From Hippopus hippopus (taxonomy: Eukaryota; Mollusca; Bivalvia; Cardiida; Cardiidae), in assembly GCA_946811185.2 (NCBI GenBank), contig OX328108.1:35834493-35898492 (forward strand): a DNA stretch of 64,000 nt. Reading direction: 5' to 3'. The stretch's first letter is position 1. Every line of letters begins with the position of its first letter. The position numbers were made by a program, and so were the translations under genes. The notes under the pieces are model-generated. The model saw only the letters and a list, made by a program, of their open reading frames with translations, did no database searches and was not told where the DNA came from. Below are positions 1 through 12,550 of the stretch, one piece after another.

Positions 1-370
1 AAAGCTTTGCGAAATTCAATATTGCGCCCAATCAGCCAATCAAATTGTTGACAAACCCACAAAATCATCCAATCAGAAAGCTTTGAGCCATGTGAAATGG
101 CGCCCGAAAATATCGATAGAAAACAGTGAACAAGAATCGGCATAAAAGTGGATTTTAAGTCTTCTTTTAAGGCTGTTATGCAGTCCTTGGCAAACTGCCA
201 GGCATGCACCTTCCACACATGCCAGATTTCACTGAAAATGGGCGAAAATTTAAGAAAACAGGGTGACAGAAGACCTTGTTTTGATGCCTTCTAGCACCTT
301 GCAAGAGTGACTTCCCCTGATCTCTTGATTCGATTTGCTTTTCTAATTCAGGCAAACTGCCATACTGTAC
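1..370 (+). repeat. 3' part of a 1-kb promoter-like satellite segment (window edge)
   Basis: Matches the last ~370 bp of the full segment at 3872-4870: last CCAAT module (from about 30), GGCGCCCGAAAATATCGATAG, the CATAAAAG box near 141-148, and the tail ending GGCAAACTGCCATACTGTAC. The rest lies outside the window. Confidence 0.85.
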
Positions 371-3300
371 ATTGATACTTTAAATATGCTAAGATGATCA
401 ATGTACAGTGTAGAAACCCCAGTAAACAAGAAAATAATGTCACAAGTGGCTGAAAAAGACTGAAAACTCTTTCAGTAGCAACTGATTTCTATTGCATAAA
501 TCAAACAAAGGGAACTAAATTTTTACTTTTTTTGTAGCCTCATTTTACCGTAACAAGAAACCCAGTTACGTTGACTACTGTCTCATACGTGCCAGTTACG
601 CACCCGGGAAAACACGAAAAATCGACTGACGGCACATTCCATAGCAGACGACACCTGTTGCTTAAGTCAAACATAGGAAATTTTTTTTATTCGTTTTTAT
701 CTTACTAGGCCCATTGAAATGGCATTGATACTTTGAATATGCTCAGATGATCAACGTACAATGTAGAAACCCCAGAAAATAAGAAAATAATGTCACAAGG
801 GGCTGAAAAAGACTGAAAACTCTTTCAGTAGCAACTGATTTCTATTGCATAAATCAAACAAAGGGAACTAAATTTTTACTTTTTTTGTAATCTCTTTTTA
901 CCTTAACAAGAAACCCAGTTACGTTGACTACTGTCTCATACATGCCAGTTCCGTACCCGCGAAAACACGAAAAATCGACTTACGGCACATTCCATAGCAG
1001 ACGACACCTCTTGCTTAAGTCAAATATAGGGAATTTTTTTTGTTCTTTTTTATCTTACTAGGGCCATTTTATTGGCATTGATACTTTGAATGTACAGTGT
1101 AGAAACCCCAGAAAATAATGTCACAAGTGGCTGAAAAAGACTGAAAACTCTTTCAGTAGCAACTGATTTCTATTGCATAAATCAAACAAAGGGAACTAAA
1201 TTTTTACTTTTTTTGTAATCTCTTTTTACCGTAACAAGAAACCCAGTTACGTTGACTACCGTCTCATACATGGCAGTTACGCATCCGCGAAAACACGAAA
1301 AATCGACTTACGGCACATTCCATAGCAGACGACACCTTTTGCTTAAGTCAAATATAGGGAATTTTTTTTGTTCTTTTTTATCTTACTAGGGCCATTTTAT
1401 TGGCATTGATACTTTGAATATGCTCAGATGATCAATGTACAGTGTAGAAACCCCAGAAAATAAGAAAATAATGTCACAAGTGGCTGAAAAAGACTTAAAA
1501 CTCTTTCAGTAGCGACTGATTTCTATTGCATAAATCAAACAAAGGGTACTAAATTTTATTATTTTTTTAATCTCTTCTTACCGTAACAAGAAACACAGTT
1601 ACGTTGACTACCGTCTCATACGTGCTAGTTACGGACCCGCGAAAACTCGAAAAATCGACTTACGGCACAGTCCATAGCAGACGACACCTGTTGCTTAAGT
1701 CAAATATAGGGAATTTTTTTTGTTCGTTTTTATCTTACTAGGCCCATTGAAATGGCATTGATACTTTGAATATGCTCAGATGATCAACGTACAATGTAGA
1801 AACCCCAGAAAATAAGAAAATAATGTCACAAGTGGCTGAAAAAGACTGAAAACTCTTTCAGTAGCAACTGATTTCTATTGCATAAATCAAACAAAGGGAA
1901 CTAAATTTTATTATTTTTTTAATCTCTGTTTACCGTAACAAGAAACCCAGTTACGTTGACTTCCGTCTCATACGTGCCAGTTACGCACCCGCGAAAACAC
2001 GAAAAATCGACTTACGGCACATTCCATAGCAGACGACACCTGTTGCTTAAGTCAAATATAGGGAATTATTTTTGTTCTTTTTTATCTTACTAGGGCCATT
2101 TTATTGGCATTGATACTTTGAATATGCTCAGATGATCAATGTACAGTGTAGAAACCCCAGAAAATAAGAAAATAATGTCACAAGTGGCTGAAAAAGACTG
2201 AAAACTCTTTCAGTAGCAACTGATTTCTATTGCATAAATCAAACAAAGGGAACTAAATTTTTACTTTTTTTGTAGCCTCTTTTTACTGTAACAAGAATCC
2301 CATTTATGTTGACTACTGTCTCATACGTGCCAGTTACGCATCCGGGAAAACACGAAAAATCGACTTACGGCACATTCCATAGCAGACGACACCTCTTGCT
2401 TAAATCAAATATAGGGAATTTTTTTTGTTCTTTTTTATCTTACTAGGGCCATTTTATTGGCATTGATACTTTGAATATGCTCAGATGATCAATGTACAGT
2501 GTAGAAACCCCAGAAAATAAGAAAATAATGTCACAAGTGGCTGAAAAAGATTGAAAACTCTTTCAGTAGCAACTGATATATATTGCATAAATCAAACAAA
2601 GGGAACTAAATTTTTACTTTTTTTGTAATCTCTTTTTACCGTAACAAGAAACCCAGTTACGTTGACTACTGTCTCATACGTGCCAGTTGAGCACCCGGGA
2701 AAACACGAAAAATCGACTTACGACACATTCCATAGCAGACGACACCTCTTGCTTAAATCAAATATAGGGAATTTTTTTTGTTCGTTTTTATCTTACTAGG
2801 GCCATTTTATTGGCATTGATACTTTGAATATTCTCAGATGATCAATGTACAGTGTAGAAACCTTAGAAAATAAGAAAATAATGTCAGAAGTGGCTGAAAA
2901 AGATTGAAAACTCTTTCAGTAGCAACTGATTTATATTGCATAAATCAAACAAAGGGAACTAAATTTTATTATTATTTTTTTTAATCTCTTTTCACCGTAA
3001 CAAGAAAGCCAGTTACGTTGACTACTGTCTCATACGTGCCAGTTACGCACCCGCGAAAACACGAAAAATCGACTTACGGCATATTGCATAGCAGACGACA
3101 CCTGTTGCTTAAGTCAAATATAGGGAATTTTTTTTCTTCTTTCTTATCTTACTAGGGCCATTTTATTGGCATTGATACTTTGAATATGCTCAGATGATCA
3201 ATTTACAGTGTAGAAACCCCAGAAAATAATGTCACATGTGGCTGTAAAAGACTGAAAACTCTTTCAGTAGCAACTGATTTCTACTGCATAAATCAAACAA

Positions 3301-3871
3301 AGGGAACTAAATTTTATTATTATTTTTTTTAATCTCTTTTTACCGTAACAAGAAACCCAGTTACGTTGACTACCGTCTCATACGTGCCAGTTACGCTCCT
3401 GCGAAAACACGAAAAATCGACTTACGGCACATTCCATAGCAGACGACACCTGTTGCTTAAGTCAAATATAGGGAATTTTTTTTTGTTCTTTTTTATCTTA
3501 CTAGGGCCATTTTATTGGCATTGATACTTTGAATATGCTCAGATGATCAATGTACAGTGTAGAAACCCCAGAAGATAATGTCACAAGTAGCTAAAAAAAA
3601 CTGAAAACTATTTCAGTAGCAACTGATTTCTATTGCATAAATCAAACAAAGGGAACTAAATTTTATTTTTATTTTTTTTTAATCTCTTTTTATAGCATGA
3701 CAAGAAATCCAATTGCGTTGACTACCGTCCCATACGTGCCAGTTATGCGCCCGCGAAAACATGAAAAATCGACTTACGGCACATTCCATAGCAGACGACA
3801 CCTGTTGCCTAAGTCAAATGTAGGGAATTTTTGTTTTTTTTTTTTTTGTTTTCTCTTACTAGGGCCATTGA
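371..3871 (+). repeat. Satellite block, about 10 monomers of ~352 bp
   Basis: The landmark CAAATATAGGGAA (or a near variant) recurs at about 670, 1021, 1349, 1701, 2053, 2406, 2759, 3115, 3463 and 3816. Typical monomers carry ATCAATGTACAGTGTAG, CTCTTTCAGTAGCAACTGAT, a T-rich tract, ACCCAGTTACGTTGACTAC and CGAAAAATCGACTTACGGCA. Monomers lacking the AAATAAGAAA stretch are about 10-24 bp shorter. The last monomer carries the GTGCC/GTTGCCTAAG-type variants that usually precede a 1-kb segment. No gene. Confidence 0.93.
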
Positions 3872-4377
3872 ATTGGTTACGATGACTATCGCACCCTTAC
3901 GTGACCGTTACGTGCTGCGCATAAAATCATAAAATCAACTAGGATACTTTCGGAGGCAACTGATAGCTGTTGCACAAATCAAAGAAACTTAAACTAAATT
4001 GGTTTTCTTACCAGGGTCACGAAAAACATTGAAGCAATTTTGGTGACCGTGTGAGTCATAAGTCGATTTTATGTTTAACCGCTGTGCAAAAACATTGATT
4101 CAGAAGCAACGGGTTGCTGTTGCATAAACTTTTTCCAATAAGAAATCTTGTTCTTGTTTGAAGAATTTAGAAATAGGCCAATGAAATACAATAAGATGTA
4201 AGAATGACTAATAATAAAAATAGGTAAAATAGATAAAATGGCAAAGTTAAGGATTCAACCTTTGACCATCAGGACCCAAAAAAGGTCTTGGTGCAGGGGT
4301 CAAACCCTCTTTGCGATTGAATAGGCTCAAATGACCCGATGATTTAACATAGATATACAGAGATTTCCCCCCCCCTT

Positions 4378-4604
4378 CCAATCTGCCAATCAAATCTCAG
4401 GCCTCTATTAAATTATCCAATCACAGAAGCTTTTAGAAAATCAAAATGGCGTCCAATCAGCCAATCAAATCTCATCCCTCTCTTCAAATTATCCAATCAG
4501 AAAAGCTTTGGGAAATTCAATATTGCGCCCAATCAGCCAATCAAATTGCAGACACACCCACAGAATCATTCAATCAGAAACCTTTGAGCCATTTGAAATG
4601 GCGC
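4378..4604 (+). promoter_or_regulatory. Triplicated 76-bp CCAAT-box module
   Basis: Three tandem units start CCAATC at 4378, 4453 and 4529. Each has CCAATCNGCCAATCAAAT, then a third (A)TCCAATCA, then GAAGCTTT or AAAGCTTT, and ends in AAATGGCG or ATTGCGC. All CCAAT boxes face the same way. CAAAATGGCGTC (4442-4453) resembles a YY1 site. Function as a promoter is inferred. Confidence 0.65.
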
Positions 4605-4641
4605 CCGAAAATATCGATAGAAAACAGTGAACAAGAATCGG

Positions 4642-4649
4642 CATAAAAG
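4642..4649 (+). promoter_or_regulatory. TATA-like CATAAAAG box downstream of CCAAT modules
   Basis: CATAAAAG lies about 80 bp after the last CCAAT-type box and is conserved in all full copies (for example 14980, 40433, 56636). The spacing would suit an RNA polymerase II promoter reading into the monomer array. Confidence 0.45.
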
Positions 4650-4870
4650 TGGATTTTAAGTCTTCTTTGAAGGCTGTTATGCAGTTCTTGGCAAACTGCC
4701 AGGCATGCACCCTCCACACATGCCAGATGTCACTGAAAATGGGCGAAAATTTAAGAAAACAGGGTGACAGAAGACCTTGTTTTGGTGCCTTCTAGCACCT
4801 TGCAAGAGTGACTTCCCCTGATCTCTTGATTCGATTTGCTTTTCTAATTCAGGCCAACTGCCATATTGTA

Positions 4871-6270
4871 CATTGATACTTTAAATATGCTAAGATGATC
4901 AATGTACAGTGTAGAAACCCCAGAAAATAAGAAAATAATGTCACAAGTGGCTGAAAAAGACTGAAAACTCTTTCAGTAGCAACTGATTTCTATTGCATAA
5001 ATCAAACAAAGGGAACTAAATTTTTACTTTTTTTGTAATCTCTTTTTACCATAACCAGAAACCCAGTTACATTGACTACTGTCTCATATGTGCCAGTTAC
5101 GCACCCGCGAAAACACAAAAAATCGACTTACGGCACATTGCATAGCAGACGACACCTCTTGCTTAAGTCAAATATAGGGAATTTTTTTTGTTCTTTTTTA
5201 TCTTACTAGGGCCATTTTATTGCCATTGATACTTTGAATATGCTCAGATGATCAATGTACAGTGTAGAAACCCCAGAAAATAAGAAAATAATGTCACAAG
5301 TGGCTGAAAAAGACTGAAAACTCTTTCAGTAGCAACTGATTTCTATTGCATAAATCAAACAAAGGGAACTAAATGTTATTATTATTTTTTTTAATCTCCT
5401 TTCACCGTAACAAGAAACCCAGTTAGGTTGACTACCGTCTCATACGTGCCAGTTACGCACCCGCGAAAACACGAAAAATCGACTTACGGCACATTCCATA
5501 GCAGAGGACACCTGTTGCTTAAGTCAAATATAGGGAATTTTTTTTGTTCTTTTTTATCTTACTAGGGCCATTTTATTGGCATTGATACTTTGAATATGCT
5601 CAGATGATCAATTTACAGTGTAGAAACCCCAAAAAATAATGTCACAAGTGGCTGAAAAAGACTGAAAACTCTTTCAGTAGCAACTGATTTCTATTGCATA
5701 AATCAAACAAAGGGAACTAAATTTTATTATTTTTTTTTTACTCTCCTTTTACCGTAACAAGAAACCCAGTTACGTTGACTACCGTCTCATACGTGCCAGT
5801 TACGCACCTGCGAAAACACAAAAAATCGACTTACGGCACATTCCATAGCAGACGACACCTGTTGCTTAAGTCAAATATAGGGAATTTTTTTTGTACTTTT
5901 TTATGTTACTAAGGCCGTTTTATTGGCCTTGATACTTTGAATAGGCTCAGATGATCAATGTACAGTGTAGAAACCCCAGAAGATAATGTCACAAGTGCCT
6001 AAAAAAGACTGAAAACTCTTTCAGTAGCAACTGATTTCTATTGCATAAATCAAACAAAGGGAACTAAATTTTTATTATTTTTTTTTTAATCTCTTTTTAT
6101 ACCGTGACAAGAAATCCAGTTGCGTTGACTACCGTCTCATACGTGCCAGTTATGCGCCCGCGAAAACATGAAAAATCGACTTACGGCACATTCCATAGCA
6201 GACGACACCTGTTGCCTAAGTCAAATATAGGGAATTTTTTTTTTTCGTTTTCTCTTACTAGGGCCATTGA
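4871..6270 (+). repeat. Satellite block, 4 monomers of ~352 bp
   Basis: Landmarks CAAATATAGGGAA at about 5168, 5525, 5872 and 6225. The last monomer is of the class that leads into a 1-kb segment (GTGACAAGAAATCCAGTTGCG, GTTGCCTAAG). No gene. Confidence 0.9.
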
Positions 6271-6350
6271 ATTGGTTACGATGACTATTGCAGCCATACG
6301 TGACCGTTACGTGCTGTGCATAAAATCATAAAATCAACTAGGACACTTAC
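6271..6350 (+). repeat. Internally deleted 1-kb segment (stub)
   Basis: Only the first ~80 bp of the segment remain (to AACTAGGACACTT). They are joined directly to its final ACTGTACATTGATACTTTAAA, so about 0.9 kb including the CCAAT modules is missing. Confidence 0.85.
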
Positions 6351-9300
6351 TGTACATTGATACTTTAAATATGCTAAGATGGTCAATGTACAGTGTAGAA
6401 ACCCCAGAAAAGAAGAAAATAATGTAACAAGTGGCCAAAAAAGACTGAAAACTCTTTCAGTAGCAACTGATTTCTATTGCATAAATCAAACAAAGGGAAC
6501 TAAATTTTATTATTATTTTTTTTAATCTCTTTTTACCGTAACAAGAAACCCAGTTACATTCACTACTGTCTCATACGTGCCAGTTATGCACCCGTGAAAA
6601 CACGAAAAATCGATTTACGGCACATTCCATAGCAGACGACACCTCTTGCTTAAGTCAAATATAGGGATTTTTTTTTGTTCTTTTTTATCTTACTAGGGCC
6701 ATTTTATTGGCATTGATACTTTGAATATGCTCAGATGATCAATGTACAGTGTAGAAACCCCAGAAAATAAGAAAATAATGTCACAAGTGGCTGAAAAAGA
6801 CTGAAAACTCTTTCAGTAGCAACTGATTTCTATTGCATAAATCAAACAAAGGGAACTAAATTTTATTATTTTTTTAATCTCTTTTTACCGTAACAAGAAA
6901 CCCAGTTACATTCACTACCGTCTGATACGTTCCAGTTACGCACCCGCGAAAACATGAAAAATCGACTTACAGCAAATTCCATAGCAGACGACACCTCGTG
7001 CTTAAGTCAAATATAGGGATTTTTCTTTGTTCTTTTTTATCTTACTAGGGCCATTTTATTGGCATTGATACTTTGAATAGGCTCAGATGATCAATGTACA
7101 GAGTAGAAACCCCAGAAGATAATGTCACAAGTGCCTAAAAAAGACTGAAAACTATTTCAGTAGCAACTGATTTCTATTGCATAAATCAAACAAAGGGAAC
7201 TAAATTTTATTATTATTTTTTTTAATCTCTTTTTATACCGTGACAAGAAATCCAGTTGCGTTGACTACCGTCCCATACGTGGCAGTTATGCGCCCGCGAA
7301 AACATGAAAAATCGACTTACGGCACATTCCATAGCAGACGACACCTGTTGCCTAAGTCAAAGATAAGGAATTTTTTTTGTTCTTTTTTATCTTACTAGGC
7401 CCATTGAAATGGCATTGATACTTTGAATATGCTCAGATGATCAATGTACAGTGTAGAAACCCCAGAAAATAAGAAAATAATGTCACAAGTGGCCAAAAAA
7501 GACTGAAAACTCTTTCAGTAGCAACTGATTTCTATTGCATAAATCAAACAAAAGGAACTAAATTTTTACTTTTTTTGTAATCTCTTTTTACCGTAACAAG
7601 ATACCCAGTTACGTTGACTACTGTCTCATACGTGCCTGTTACGCACCCGGGAAAACACGAAAAATCGACTTACGGCACATTGCATAGCAGACGACACCTG
7701 TTGCTTAAGTCAAATATAGGGAATTTTTTTTGTTCTTTTTTATCTTACTAGGGCCATTTTATTGCCATTGATACTTTGAATATGCTCAGATGATCAATGT
7801 ACAGCGTAGAAACCCCAGAAAATAATGTCACAAGTGGCTGAAAAAGACTGAAAACTCTTTCAGTAGCAACTGATTTCTATTGCATAAATCAAACAAAGGG
7901 AACTAAATTTTATTATTTTTTTAATGTCTTTTTATCGTAACAAGAAACCCAGTTAGGTTGACTACCGTCTCATACGTGCCAGTTATGCGCCCGCGAAAAC
8001 ATGAAAAATCGACTTACGGCACATTCCATAGCAGACGACACCTGTTGCCTAAGTCAAATATAGGGAATTTTTTTTGTTCTTTTTTATCTTACTAGGTACA
8101 TTGAAATGGCATTGATACTTTGAATATGCTCAGATGATCAATGTACAGTGTAGAAACCCCAGAAAATAAGAAAATAATGTCACAAGTGGCCAAAAAGACT
8201 GAAAACTCTTTCAGTAGCAACTGATTTCTATTGCATAAATCAAACAAAGGGAACTAAATTTTTACTTTTTTTGTAATCTCTTTTTACCGTAATACGAAAC
8301 CCAGTTACGTTGACTACTGTCTCATACGTGCCAGTTACGCATCCGCAAAAACACGAAAAATAGACTTACGGCACATTCCATAGCAGACGACACCTGTTGC
8401 TTAAATCAAATATAGGGAATTTTTTTTGTTCTTTTTTATCTTACTAGGGCCATTTTATTGCCATTCATACTTAGAATATGCTCAGATGATCAATGTACAG
8501 CGTAGAAACCCCAGAAAATAATGTCACAAGTGGCTGAAAAAGACTGAAAACTCTTTCAGTAGCAACTGATTTCTATTGCATAAATCAAACAAAGGGAACT
8601 AAATTTTTACTTTTTTTGTAATCTCTTTTTACCGTAACAAGAAACCCAGTTACGTTGACTACTCTCTCATACGTGCCAGTTACGCACCCGGGAAAACACG
8701 AAGAATCGACTTACGGCACATTCCATAGCAGACGACATCTGTTGCTTAAGTCAAATATAGGAAATTTTTTTTGTTCTTTTTTATCTTACTAGGGCCATTT
8801 TATTGGCATTGATACTTTGAATATGCTCAGATGATCAATGTACAGTGTAGAAACCCCAGAAAATAAGAAAATAATGTCACAAGTGGCTGAAAAGACTGAA
8901 AACTATTTCAGTAGCAACTGATTTCTATTGCATAAATCAAACAAAAGGAAGTAAATTTTTACTTTTTTTGTAATCTCTTTTTACCGTAACAAGAAACCTA
9001 GTTACGTTGACTACTGTCTCATACGTGCCAGTTATGCACTCGCGAAAACACGAAAAATCGACTTACGGCACATTCCATAGCAGACGACACCTCTTGCTTA
9101 AGACAAATATAGGGAAATATTTTTGTTCTTTTTTATCTTACTAGGGCCATTGAAATGGCATTGATACTTTGAATATGCTCAGATGATCAATGTACAGTGT
9201 AGAAACCCCAGAAAATAAGAAAATAATGTCACAAGTGGCTGATAAAGACTGAAAACTCTTTAAGTAGCAACTGATTTCTATTGCATAAATCAAACAAAGG

Positions 9301-12281
9301 GAACTAAATTTTATTATTATTTTTTTTATAATCTCTCTTTACCGTAACAAGAAACCCAGTTACGTTGACTATCGTCTCATACGTGCCAGTTACGCACCCG
9401 CGAAAACACGAAAAATCGACTTATGGCACATTCCATAGCAGACAACACCTGTTGCTTAAATCAAATATAGGGAATTTTTTTTGTTCTTTTTTATCTTACT
9501 AGGGCCATTTTATTGGCATTGATACTTTGAATATGCTCAGATGATCAATGTACAGTGTAGAAACCCAGAAGATAATGTCACAAGTGGCTGAAAAAGACTG
9601 AAAACTCTTTCAGTAGCAACTGATTTCTATTGCATACATCAAGCAAAGGGAACTGAAATTTATTATGTTTTTAATCTCTTTTTACCGTAACAAGAAACCC
9701 AGTTACGTTAACTACCGTCTCATATGTGCCAGTTATGCGCCCGCGAAAACACGAAAAATCGACTTACGGCACATTCCATAGCAGACGACACCTCTTGCTT
9801 AAGTCAAATATAGGGAATTTTTTTTTGTTCTTTTTTATCTTACTAGGGCCATTGAAATGGCATTAATACTTTGAACATGCTCAGATGATCAATGTACAGT
9901 GTAGAAACCCCAGAAGATAATGTCACAAGTGCCTAAAAAATACTGAAAACTCTTTTAGTAGCAATTGATTTCTATTGCATAAATCAAACATAGGGAACTA
10001 AATTTTTATTATATTTTTTTTTAATCTCTTTTTACCGTAACAAGAAACCCAGTTACATTCACTACCGTCTCATACGTGCCAGTTACGCATCGGCGAAAAC
10101 ACGAAAAATCGACTTACGGCACATTCCATAGCAGATGACACCTCTTGCTTAAGTCAAATATAGGGAATTTTTTTTGTTCCTTTTTATCTTACTAGGGCCA
10201 TTGAAATGGCATTGATACTTTGAATATGCTCAGATGATCACTGTACAGTGTAGAAACCCCAGAAGATAATGTCACAAGTGCCTAAAAAAGACTGAAAACT
10301 CTTTCAGTAGCAACTGATTTCTATTGCATAAATCAAACAAAGGGAACTAAATTTTTATTATTTTTTTTTTAATCTCTTTTTATACCGCGAAAAGAAATCC
10401 AGTTACGTTGACTACCGTTCCATACGTGCCAGTTATGCGCCCGTGAAAACATGAAAAATCGAGTTACGGCACATTCCATAGCAGACGACACCTGTTGCCT
10501 AAGTCAAATATAGGGAATTTTTTTTGTTCTTTTTTAACTTACTAGGCCCATTGAAATGGCATTGATACTTTGAATATGCTCAGATGATCAATGTACAGTG
10601 TAGAAACCCCAGAAAATAAGAAAATAATGTCACAAGTGGCTGAAAAAGACTGAAAACTCTTTCAGTAGCAACTGATTTCTATTGCATAAATGAAACAAAG
10701 GGAACTAAAGTTTATTATTATTTTTTTTAATCTCTTTTTACCGTAACAAGAAACCCAGTTACGTTGACTACCGTCTCATATGTGCCAGTTACGCACCCGG
10801 GAAAACACGAAAAATCGACTTACGGCACATTCCATAGCAGACGACACCTGTTGCTTAAGTCAAATATAGGGAATATTTTTTGTGTTTTTTGCTCAGATGA
10901 TCAATGTACAGTGTAGAAACCCCAGAAAATAAGAAAATAATGTCACAAGTGGCTGAAAAAGACTGAAAACTCTTTCAGTAGCAACTGATTTCTATTGCAT
11001 AAATCAAACAAAGGGAACTAAATTTTAACTTTTTTTGTAATCTCTTTTTACCGTAACACGAAACCCAGTTACTTTCACTACTGTCTCATACGTGCCAGTT
11101 ACGCACCCGCAAAAACACGAAAAATCGACTTACGGCACATTCCATAGCAGACGACACCTGTTGCTTAAACCAAATATAGGGAATTTTTTTTGTTCTTTTT
11201 TATCTTACTAGGGCCATTTTATTGCCATTGATACTTTGAATATGCTCAGATGATCAATGTACAGCGTAGAAACCCCAGAAAATAATGTCACAAGTGGCTG
11301 AAAAAGACTGAAAACTCTTTCAGTAGCAACTGATTTCTATTGCATAAATCAAACAAAGGGAACTAAATTTTATTACTTTTTTTTGTAATCTCTTTTTACC
11401 GTAACAAGAAACCCAGTTACGTTGACTACCGTCTCATACGTGCCAGTTACGCACCCGCGAAAACACGAAAAATCGATTTACGGCACATTCCATAGCAGAC
11501 GACACCTCTTGCTTAAGTCAAATATAGGGAATTATTTTTGTTCTTTTTTATCTTACTAGGGCCATTGAAATGGCAATGATACTTTGAATATGCTCAGATG
11601 ATCAATGTACAGTGTAGAAACCCCAGAAAATAAGAAAATAATGTCACAAGTGGCTGAAAAAGACTGAAAACTCTTTCAGTAGCAACTGATTTCTATTGCA
11701 TAAATGAAAGAAAGGGAACTAAAGTTTATTATTATTTTTTTTAATCTCTTTTTACCGTAACAAGAAACCCAGTTATGGTGACTACTCTCTCATACGTGCC
11801 AGTTACGCACCCGGGAAAACACGAAAAATCGACTTACGGCGCATTCAATAGCAGACGACACCTCTTGCTTAAGTCAAATATAGGGAATTTTTTTTGTTCT
11901 TTTTTATCTTAATAGGGCCATTTTATTAGCATTGATAGTTTGAATATGCGCAGATGATCAATGTACAGTGTAGAAACCCCAGAAAATAAGAAAATAATGT
12001 CACAAGTGACAGAAAAAGACTGAAAACTATTTCAGTAGCAACTGATTTCTATTGCATAAATCAAACAAAGGGAACTAAATTTTTATTATTTTTTTTTTTA
12101 ATCTCTTTTGATACCGTGACAAGAAATCCAGTTGCGTTGACTACCGTCTCATACGTGCCAGTTATGAGCCCGCAAAAACATGAACAATCGACTTATGGCC
12201 AAGTCCATAGCAGACGACACATGTTGCCTAAGTCAAATATAGGGAAATTTTTTATTTCGTTTTCTCTTACTAGGGCCATTG
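6351..12281 (+). repeat. Satellite block, about 17 monomers
   Basis: Landmarks recur every ~350 bp from about 6655 to 12232. One monomer (10870-10900) has lost ~45 bp between the T tract and GCTCAGATGATC. Monomers of the AAATAAGAAA/GTGGCTGAAAAAG class and the GAAGATAATG/GTGCCTAAAAAAG class alternate irregularly, a sign of unequal exchange or conversion. No gene. Confidence 0.9.
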
Positions 12282-12550
12282 AATTGATTACGATGACTAT
12301 CGCACACATACGTGACCGTTACGTGCTGTGCATAAAATCATAAAATCAACTAGGACACTTTTGGAGGCAACTGATACCTGTTGCACAAATCAAAGAAAGG
12401 TAAACCAAATTCGTTTTCTTACCAGGGTCACGAAAAACATTGAACTAATTTTTGTGACCGTGTGAGTCATAAGTCGATTTTATGTTTAACCGCTGCGCAA
12501 AAACATTGATTCAGAAGCAACGGGTTGCTGTTGCATAAACTTTTTCCAAT
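12282..12550 (+). repeat. Truncated 1-kb segment
   Basis: The first ~270 bp of the segment (to AACTTTTTCCAAT) are fused to a monomer at GAAAACTCTTTCAG; the CCAAT/TATA part is missing. Confidence 0.85.

Larger units (their letters stand above)
3872..4870 (+). repeat. 1-kb promoter-like satellite segment, full copy
   Basis: Interrupts the monomer array. It starts at TTGGTTACGATGACTATCG and ends before ACATTGATACTTTAAATATGC. In order: two diverged ~155-bp sub-repeats related to the monomers (GCAACTGATAGCTGTTGC-type starts); an AT-rich stretch; a 74-bp fold-back region bounded by GCAAAG and CTTTGC (4241-4314); a C-run (about 4367-4375); three CCAAT modules (4378-4604); a TATA-like box (4642-4649); and a GC-richer 220-bp tail. 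It is present about eight times nearly complete in the window, always in the same orientation, so it is part of a higher-order repeat rather than independent insertions. Confidence 0.85.

Noticed and set aside
371..3871. Hammerhead ribozyme in the satellite monomer
   Set aside because: Looked for the CTGATGA and GAAA core in the typical monomer; only CTGATTTC and CAGATGATC are present, so the core is missing.
3697..3885. Open frames starting MTRNP(V/I)ALTT in many satellite monomers
   Set aside because: They recur wherever the monomer is of one class, differ by frameshifting indels between copies, and end in homopolymers. No known domain. They are by-products of tandem repetition.
4241..4314. 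Functional tRNA gene
   Set aside because: Box A is absent, T-stem pairing fails and the acceptor has a mismatch, so a working tRNA is not supported; kept only as a weak observation.
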